Source: Aurantiochytrium sp. KH105 (taxonomy: Eukaryota; Sar; Bigyra; Thraustochytrida; Thraustochytriidae). Taken from it: a DNA stretch of 64,000 nt. Location: NCBI GenBank assembly GCA_003116975.1, contig BGKB01000244.1:1-64000 (forward strand), read 5' to 3'. A program made the translations under genes and the position numbers. The notes beneath the pieces are model-generated. The model was not told where the DNA came from and did no database searches. It saw only the letters and a list, made by a program, of their open reading frames with translations. Shown here piece after piece: positions 12,911 to 20,558 of the stretch (its first letter is position 1; each line of letters opens with the position of its first letter).

Positions 12911-14559
12911 TCCACATTCGATCATACCACGTGGGCAACTCCTCATCTCATTCGCACTGAGCAGAAAAGTCACGTAGGGCCGGGTTAGTAGTGTGATAGG
13001 GGACTGCACGCGAAGTCCCGGTGTTGAATGTTTTTTTTGCTTTTTTTTTTTTTCCGAAATTGCGTTTTGCTGTCCCGCCGAGCTTGGGCTGTGAAACTTG
13101 GAGAAGCAAATTGTAGCTTGCAGACCGAGCGCTCCGGCTTTTAGGTGACCTCTGCGAGTCTTCGCACGATGATGAGGAGTTGCGATACGTGTCATTGCAA
13201 AAGCATTGAAGCTTGGGCTGTGAAACTTGGAGAAGCAAATTGTAGCTTGCAGACCGAGCGCTCCGGCTTTTAGGTGACCTACCTCTGCGAGTCTTCGCAC
13301 GATGATGAGAAGTTGCGATATCTTGCATTGCAAAAGTACTGTTTAGCGAGAGCTGCGAATCGTGAGGTCGACCAAACTGGGTGCGGTTGTATTGACAAAC
13401 CAAACGTAAGCCTGAGCGGCGAATATTGTTGCGAATGAGCGAATTTATTGCAGATTATGGCAAAGGTCGAATATTCTCGTTGAATAGAGTTCGCATATCT
13501 GCTTGAAGCTCGGGCTCGCTGCTGTCAGACGTAGCCAGACTTTGCTTATCGCTTCGACCTCTGCTATCAAGCTGCTCTCGTGCGTGCATGCTTACTCTTG
13601 CTTCCCTCTTAGTTAGGCAATGAACACGTCGGAAGTGACGTTGAAAAAGGGATGTCCATTCACTGCAGCCGCGCCATGACGAACCGTGCGCGTTCTCGGG
13701 ACACACGCCAACAATTCACCTTTTCTAAATGAGCCGCACGCCGCACGCCGCACGCAAACAGCCGAAAGCGCACGTGCCTTTAGTCGCGCTGGGTTTCCTT
13801 TTCCTCACTGCCAGGCTGCAAGATGAACTTCTGGCACTTTATCAGGTGCCGTGCCTGCGCAACGCAAATTGCGAGCGCAACGCAAAGTGTGAGCGACTTT
13901 GCCGGCAAGCTGTACTTCGCATGACATCAGGCAGTGAATGGGACCCATCCCATTGTCTGCCAGCTGCAAACACGCGTTGGCCCGGCCCGTCCGGGCGGTC
14001 GCGTGCGCAGCGGAGAAGCATCCGGTCCGACTGTCGCCTGTAGTCGCGGACGCGCGCTCTGCGAGCAGCAACAACGGAACTGCGCGAGGTTCCGCAATGC
14101 ATAAAATATCTTCTTCGAGTGAACGCGACGGCGAGGAAGCTTCTAGAGCCCGAGTTGCCGCTGCGGAAAGCACGCGAGCAAGGGTAACACCGTGCCTTCA
14201 GATAGAATTTTCTCTGCAACTAGCATCCATTGTGAGGAGCGACGGAAAAAAGCCTCGATCATGCACAAGCCTCTTTACCTTTGACTGCTAGCTCTTTGTT
14301 CACGACCGAGTCCATCTTGCACATCTGCGGGCTCTTCTCGCACGCGTAGAACGATCTTTAATCGCGCTTCCGATTTTAAAAGAGGCCGACTTTCACTTCA
14401 TCAGCATTCTCGTGATGAAACGAAGACCATTTCCCCCCGGCTACTGACGGTGAGCATCCATCATCAATCATGAACGAGGCGCTTTGTTTGCTGAACGAGA
14501 TGGTCGCCAAGATCGTCGAGGTCGCCTCATCGTCAAACAGCAAGGTCGACATGAAGCGT
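12911..14559. other. Spacer with a direct duplication, no supportable gene
   Basis: Apart from a poly-T tract (about 13030-13052) and the 129-bp duplication annotated separately, this region has only short unrelated open frames. A 30-codon frame at 14470 ends in TAG and runs in phase with the conserved peptide of dispersed copy B. It may be the 5' remnant of the sequence from which the copies derive. Confidence 0.4.
13082..13341. repeat. Tandem duplication of a ~129-bp unit
   Basis: Two copies lie head to tail, at 13082-13210 and 13211-13341. The first about 70 nt (GCTTGGGCTGTGAAACTTGG through TTTTAGGTGACCT) are identical. The remainder differs by a 3-4 nt insertion (ACCT) and a few substitutions. 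The near identity implies a recent event compared with the satellite to the left. Confidence 0.9.
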
Positions 14560-15990
14560 TAGCTTCAGCGTGCCAGAGGCACATACATAATCTGGTCAAG
14601 AAGGTTGAAGCTTTTGGCAAAACTAGCAGCAGCCGTGCCTGACGTCGACGACGATGTCCGCTGTATACACAAGCTTATATGGAGGACCCACAGAGAGGTG
14701 TTCAAGAGTTGCCCCTTGCCTGCTTAGCTAAGAGAACTCCAGGATGGATAGAGCAAGATTGTAGGCGACCAAATGTAGCTCACATGACGCCGGCCGCAGT
14801 ACGCCTCGTGCGCTTGGTGTCCAAGTTCATCAGCCAGTGAGCCGTTGTCAACGACACACTATCTCAGAGGACAGCGCCAGCCATTTCTTCTCCAACCCCT
14901 CCCCCCATTTCGTTGGAGCTCTTGCTTGCTTCGAGAAACAGCAGCATACGGGGTCATTTCAACCACCAAGTCTTTCGCGTACCTGAGGCCAGGGAGCAAA
15001 GTACACATTCGACACGATAACAATGACATCGGCGTATGGATCATGATCGCACGAAGTTGGGATCGATGCCTCGCGTTACCGTCTTCGATAGCATCAACAG
15101 AACGATCGAGTCAAGCAGCTTCGATTCTTAAACAATCAACTTTGCTGTAGCCAAATTGGCCGTGAGCTTGGCGCAAGACAGCCACGCGTATAAGCATCCT
15201 CGTACACAGCGCATGTACGCTGCGTCGTTCGAGTCGAGCAGCCTCGATTCTTGAACAATCAACTTTGCTGTAGCCAAATTGGCCGTGAGCTTGGCGCACG
15301 ACAGCCACGAGTGTAAGCATCCTCGTACACAGCGCATGTACGCTGCGTCGTTCGAGTCAAGCAGCCTCGATTCTTGAACAATCAACTTTGCTGTAGCCAA
15401 ATTGGCCGTGAGCTTGGCGCACGACAGCCACGCGTATAAGCATCCTCGTACACAGCGCATGTACGCCGCGTCGTTCGAGTCATCTTCGATCACAGCGCTC
15501 GCCGAGGCCCAAGACACTGCCGCGGTCTTCCTTCGCCTTCCTCGTTGCTGTATATAAGAGGTAAGCCGTCGGACAGCGCAAGGCGGCCTTTCCGCCTCGT
15601 ATGTCTCCACTGCAGCTCACCATCCTCCGCCTCCCCGTTTCTCTCCTGGCTCGCTCGCGCCGCCGGCACCCGCGCCTGCAGTCGCCGCGCCGCCGCGCTC
15701 GTCGTTCTCGTCCCTGTCAGCTCGTCCATCCGTTCCCAAGCCATTCTAGGCGCCAAAGCGCTGCGGCGAGACCTGCCACGAGCGCGCGCCCGCCTGAGCA
15801 CATCGGATCCTCAACGCCATCTGCCTGAGCGCACCCCTGGCATCTCCGCGGCGCCGGATCTTCATCATCTGCGTTGGCGGCGGCGATGGAGACTGACCAA
15901 GCCTTCGCCGATTGCGCCTGGCTGTTTGCTCACTTGTAAGGACCAATGATCTACTTTGCAGAGCGCGAATAAAACTATACCTCTGTTGCC
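14560..15990 (+). repeat. Dispersed repeat family, copy B (5'-truncated)
   Basis: Copy B starts inside the family at a block matching copy A about 10820 (GCACATACATA then AAGCTTTTGGCAA) and runs to the ACTTTGCAGAGCGCG tail at about 15952. That tail corresponds to the tail of A at about 11975. It shares with A a core (about 14795-15496) containing GTGAGCCGTTGTCAACGACAC and TTGGGATCGATGCCTCGCG, and this core is absent from copy C. A three-fold 123-bp expansion within B is annotated separately. Confidence 0.75.
15111..15485. repeat. 123-bp tandem repeat, three copies
   Basis: The landmark AACAATCAACTTTGCTGTAG begins at 15131, 15254 and 15377, exactly 123 bp apart. Copies differ at only a few positions. 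Copy A of the dispersed family has a single diverged counterpart (about 11365-11480), so the expansion is specific to copy B. Because 123 is a multiple of three, a minus-strand frame stays open through all three copies as a 41-residue repeat. That could be incidental. Confidence 0.9.
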
Positions 15991-16985
15991 ATGGTTGCTG
16001 CTGTCGCCCAGAGACAAAAAGCCGCCAACCAACACTTTGCCGCTTGACTGAGAGGCAGACGATGACGATATTGATCCCGCCGTCTTCACACAGACTCGTC
16101 TGTCATAAAGACCTCGCCGCCTTGCCCTCCCTTCTTCCCCCGCGAGCCTGCTCTTTTCGTTTCTCGTGCGTCGCAGCAGCCAGCGCAGCGGTCAGTCTCC
16201 TCATCGCGCGCGGCCACCAGCCAGCCAGCAGTCGGCTCCGGGCTGGCCTGGTCTGGCCACAGGAGGCGCGCTAGGCGACTTGCAGCAGCGGCCATCTCGC
16301 GGCGACCCATGGCTTGCGTGGCCCCCATGATCCACCAGGGACGAGATCTGCACGCGCGCACACGAGCCAGCGCGACGCTAGTACACACGAACGAGGGAAG
16401 GATCCGACCATCGCCAGCACTGCTGCCACGGCGAGCAACAGCCACGATAAACTGCCGGACCATCCCTCGCCCGCTCCCTTCCCCCCCTCGGGTCCTTGCC
16501 TCCCTTGCCTCCTTCCAGTCCCTGTCTCCCTTCCACTGATTTCACACGCCAGCGAGGGAGAGAGAGACCCGCCACACGCGCGTCGTCCTTTCGGCTCTGG
16601 CCAGCCAGCATAAAAAGGAGGAGGGGAGTTCTCGGTCCAGTGGTAGTAGAGCCTTCTGGCTGGTAGGGAGGCAAGGCGGGCGCACAAAACCAGCATCGCA
16701 ACGGCACGTCACGTCACGAGGGTGCAAGACTTCAAGAAGAAGGTAAAAGTGGGCCTCTTCCGGCCCACGGGCGGGCACGCGGCCCGTGGCACGGTCTCCA
16801 ATGATTGAAAGCTGCCCACGTTCATTGTTATAACGCCAAGTCTCAGAGTCCGGCGAGCCGGGATAGACCGGCGAATGAGAAGGTATAGCACTGCAGACAC
16901 GCAACAGACGCACGTCCTCACTGTCGGTCCGGAAGCCAGCAAAAGCTCAAATTGGTCCTCTCCAAGCAAGAACGGCGTGGCCGCG
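15991..16985. other. Intergenic region upstream of the LRR gene
   Basis: No gene is visible. The stretch is GC- and CCTC-rich with short poly-C tracts, and it carries a CATAAAAAGG sequence at about 16608 that could serve as a TATA-like element about 375 bp before the LRR start codon. The latter is only a guess. Confidence 0.3.
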
Positions 16986-19372
16986 ATGATGCTTCGGCAT
17001 CTGCTGCTCCTGGTCGTCCTTCTTTGTGCCGCAGCCTTGACGAGTGGCGCAACTTGCGACTGTGGCTCTTCCACGTGTTCGGACTCGTCGACTGAGGCTG
17101 ACTGCACCTACACTATTGCCGAAGACGAGGAACGCAACACTGACGTTTTTGAGCCTGCTCTTACCTCCTTGACCTCGCTCACGTCCCTGTAAGTTTTCTT
17201 CGTTGCAGAGTGCTGGCAAGGTATACTAACCAAGTCGTCTATAATCGTAGCGATCTATCGGAAAATGGGTTGACGGCTATCTCTGAATCTATTAGCCAGC
17301 TGACAAATCTCGAGTACCTGTATGTGCAAGATCATCAATGTGGCGCGACGAAGAAAGGGTTGTCACTAACATTCGATTTTTGAGAAATACCTCACTGCAG
17401 AAGTCTCTACTACAATGAGCTCACGGAGTTGCCTTCCTCGATTGGGGCTTTGACCAAGCTCGAAAAACTGTACGTAAACGTGGCCGATGCTTGCCGTGCT
17501 TCTTGACAGTGAAAAGGTCGAAGCATACTGACGAGTACGATCACAACAGAGATTCAAGAATCAACCTATTATCGTCCCTCCCCGAGAGCATTTCGGGGCT
17601 TTCCGAACTCACCAGCCTGTAGGTCAGTCAGATGATTTCATCGAATGTTTGACGGTAATTAAGCGGATTGCCACTAACATTCGCTGTTTAAAAATTCCCT
17701 CATTGCAGAAATCTCTACTCCAACGAGCTCATGGAGTTGCCTTCCTCGATTGGGGCTTTGACCAAGCTAGAAAGACTGTACGTAAATGTGACCGAAGCTT
17801 GCCGTGCTTCTTGACAGCAAAGAGGTCCAAGCATACTCACGAGCAGAAGCACTACAGAGATTCTTCCAGCAACCAGCTCACGTCCCTCCCCGAGAGCATT
17901 TCGGGACTTTCCGAGCTTACTTACCTGTAAGTCAGATGATGTCATCAAATGGTTGACAAGTCCTGAAAGAGTTGCCACTCACATTCGCTTTTTCAAAATA
18001 ACCTCACTGCAGAACTGTCCAACACAATAACCTCACGGCATTGCCCTCTTCGATTGGGACTTTCACCAAGCTGATTTACCTGTACGTGAAAGTGGCCAAA
18101 GCTGGCCGTGCTTCTCGAATAGTAGAAAGATGACACTTACACTTGAACGCGAACCAAAACAGACAAGTCGACAGGAACCTACTCACGTCCCTCCACGATA
18201 GCATTTCGGGACTTTCTGAACTCACCAACCTGTAAGTCAAATTGATGTCATTGACGGGTTGATGAGACGTAAAGAGTTCCCACTAACATTTGCTATTTGA
18301 GATTTACCTTATCGCAGAAACGTCGACTTCAACAAGCTTTCTATACTACCCTCTTGGATTGGGGCTTTGACCAAGCTCCAAAAATTGTACGTGAAAGTGG
18401 CCAAAGCTTGCCGTGCTCTTTGGTTGACGAGTCCCAGAAGTGTTGCCACTAACATTCGCTAATCCAAAAATACCTTGCTGCAGAAATGCTCAACTCAACA
18501 GCCTTACAGCATTGCCCTCTTCGATTGGGGCTTTGACCAAGCTCGAAAAACTGTACGTAAAAGTGGCCGAAGCGCGCCGTGATCCTCGAATTATAGAAAG
18601 ATGACTCTTACACTTGAGCGCGCGCAAAAACAGATATTTCTACAGCAACCTGCTTACGTCCCTTCCCGAGAGCATTTCGGGACTTACCGAACTTCGTTAC
18701 CTGTACGTCAGAAATTGTCATCGAGATGGCGAGGCAGGAAAGGATTGCACGAGCGAATCGTTGGAGGGAAACTAACAAGTTTGCTGTGATAGATCCCTAC
18801 GTGACAACCCTCTCACCTCCCTTCCCGAAAGCATGTCTGCACTCACACAGCTCCGTTCACTGTACGTTCAACACACACGCTCATTAGAATCAAGATCAAG
18901 CGTACTCACAATCAATCAAACAGGCAAATCGCCGACACAGATCTCACGAAGCTTCCTCAAGCGATCACATACATGACAAGTCTGATTTACTTGTAAGTCC
19001 TTCGCGAGAAAGTAGCGGCGCAAGAAAGCTCACACGATCCCGATGCGCAGGTACATTGATGACGTTCCTCTCTGCGGCCCACAGCCAGTTCTTCCTGCCT
19101 CCCTCACCGGGACATACAGACCCTATGAAGGAACTGGAGATTTCGAATCGTGCCCCCCTACGCAGGCTCCTACGCAGTCCCCTACGGCCGAGCCGACAGC
19201 GAGTAACGATGACGAGTCGTCGGCCACGCCGCTGGCGCTTATCGTGGGTCCTGTCGTTGGTGCGTTTGTGGCCGTCTCCATGTTTGCCGCTGTCGTCATC
19301 CGTCGCCGCCGTCGCTTGGCCAAGACCGAGGCCGACGAGAACGCCAAAGTCGCCGCTGTTGCCAGTCTGTGA
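16986..19372 (+). CDS. Type I membrane leucine-rich-repeat protein, 14 exons, one LRR per exon
   Basis: Spliced model of 450 residues. Exon 1 (16986-17188) encodes a signal peptide (MMLRHLLLLVVLLCAAALTSG) and a Cys-rich stretch. Exons 2-13 are 17251-17319, 17401-17469, 17550-17618, 17709-17777, 17858-17926, 18013-18081, 18163-18231, 18318-18386, 18484-18552, 18634-18702, 18793-18861 and 18924-18992. Each is 69 nt in phase 2 and encodes one LRR of the form LxLxxNxLTxLPxSIxxLTxLxx. Exon 14 (19051-19372) encodes an LRR-capping Cys segment, a Pro/Thr-rich stalk, one transmembrane helix (about ALIVGPVVGAFVAVSMFAAVV) and an Arg-rich stop-transfer with a short cytosolic tail. There is no kinase or TIR domain. 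Introns are 58-97 nt, GT-AG, several with ACTAAC before the acceptor. LRR ectodomains usually bind proteins or glycans; the ligand is unknown. An in-frame ATG at 16875 is a less likely start because it would bury the signal peptide. Confidence 0.9.
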
Positions 19373-19674
19373 GACACTCATCCGAAGCTCGAGTCATACT
19401 TTTATCGCATGCATCACCGGCATGGATGAGCTCGAAGAGATTATCAATGTTCTAAAAGCCAAAAAGAAGCTGAAAGTAAACTTCATCTTTCATTGCAGCT
19501 CCAACACCAACATCAAGTTCGAATTCTGATCCAACATCCCCTTCAGCTTCTAGGATCCGACTCAATCTCGTGCCCAAGAACATCAACTCGAGGTCACCGT
19601 GACAAGTATTCTTCTGATTAGGCCCTCTTTGGGGGAAAAAACATAAGGGAGATTTCGGTGGCGCTTTGCGCTCC
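19373..19674. other. 3' flank of the LRR gene
   Basis: No gene is supported. A 35-codon frame beginning at about 19423 has no domain. The dispersed repeat (copy C, left part) begins at about 19675. Confidence 0.5.
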
Positions 19675-20558
19675 GAACAAGTCAGTTGGCGAGCGCAAGT
19701 CTTGGCGCGAGCTTTTAAAAAAAGAATCAAGCTCCCCAAGGAAGGATGCCAAAGCAAGGCGCTTCAAATCCGCGTCGCTCGCGAGCTAGCCCGGCCTGGC
19801 GTGCTTGTCACACTAATGATCGCGTCTCATCGTAGCTATTCGGCATCGAGTGGAAAGGCGCAATCGTCCTCAATCTGCTCAAGCTGCTACGCTCAACGCG
19901 CCAGCTCGTGCCGGCTTCTTTTGCTCGAAATTTTGTCAGCGCATCGCAAAAATGACAGCAAGAGATAAGCGGGATCAAGGTCACGTGTATTGCGTGACGC
20001 CAAGTTTCCACAAGCTCCAGTGCCGTGGCAAGCGTCAGTGTGCGAAAAGAACCGCATTGCTTCGAGACCATTCAACAAAGAGTCCTCTCTCATATTCGAG
20101 TTTACCTTTGGCCATTCGGCCGCGAGTCAGCCTCAAGCTACCTCCTCTGCCAAAGTATTGTCTTGTAGATCATCATTGAGAGCTTCGTCAGCTGAGAAGC
20201 ACGGTGGCTCAGTTCCAGCCTCTCTCGAAAGCAAGCAGCACCCGAACTTGTCGCGTCGTCTTCTCGGGCCATTTTCGCAACGTGTGGGCCTCGATGCAGC
20301 GAACTAGCCGACCGTCAAGACCTTGGCTCGCGCGTAGGCACATGGTGGGGTCTAGAAGGTTCAAGCTTTTCGCAAGGCTGGCGGCGACCGTGTCTCGAAT
20401 CAACGATGATGCCCGAATTACACGCGAGATCGTCTGGCAGACCCGCAGATAGACTTTCAAGAAAATGTAGCCTCTGGCCTTGTCAGCTGAAGGACGCCAG
20501 GATGGAGAAAGCAAAATTGAAGGCGACCAAGTGTAGCTCACACAGCAACGGCCGCAGC
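19675..20558 (+). repeat. Dispersed repeat family, copy C, left part
   Basis: This part is collinear with copy A 9825-11035: the GCGCAAGTCTTGGCGCGAGC head, TCGTGCCGGCTTCTTTTGC, AATTTTGTCAGCGCATCGCAA, AGCAAGCAGCACnCG and GCGACCGTGTCTCGAATC. Similarity stops at GGCCGCAGCAC (about 20548-20558), immediately before sequence that belongs only to the downstream gene. The first about 50 codons of the longest open frame of that gene lie in this repeat. Confidence 0.8.

Noticed and set aside
14470-14562. 30-codon frame MNEALCLLNEMV...
   Set aside because: Ends in TAG; probably the 5' remnant of the decayed family seen in copy B, not an intact gene.
16986-19051. Regular repeats (69 nt) with 60-100 nt spacers, reminiscent of a CRISPR array
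   Set aside because: The repeats are translatable LRR exons with GT-AG borders, the spacers are related introns, and the setting is eukaryotic.
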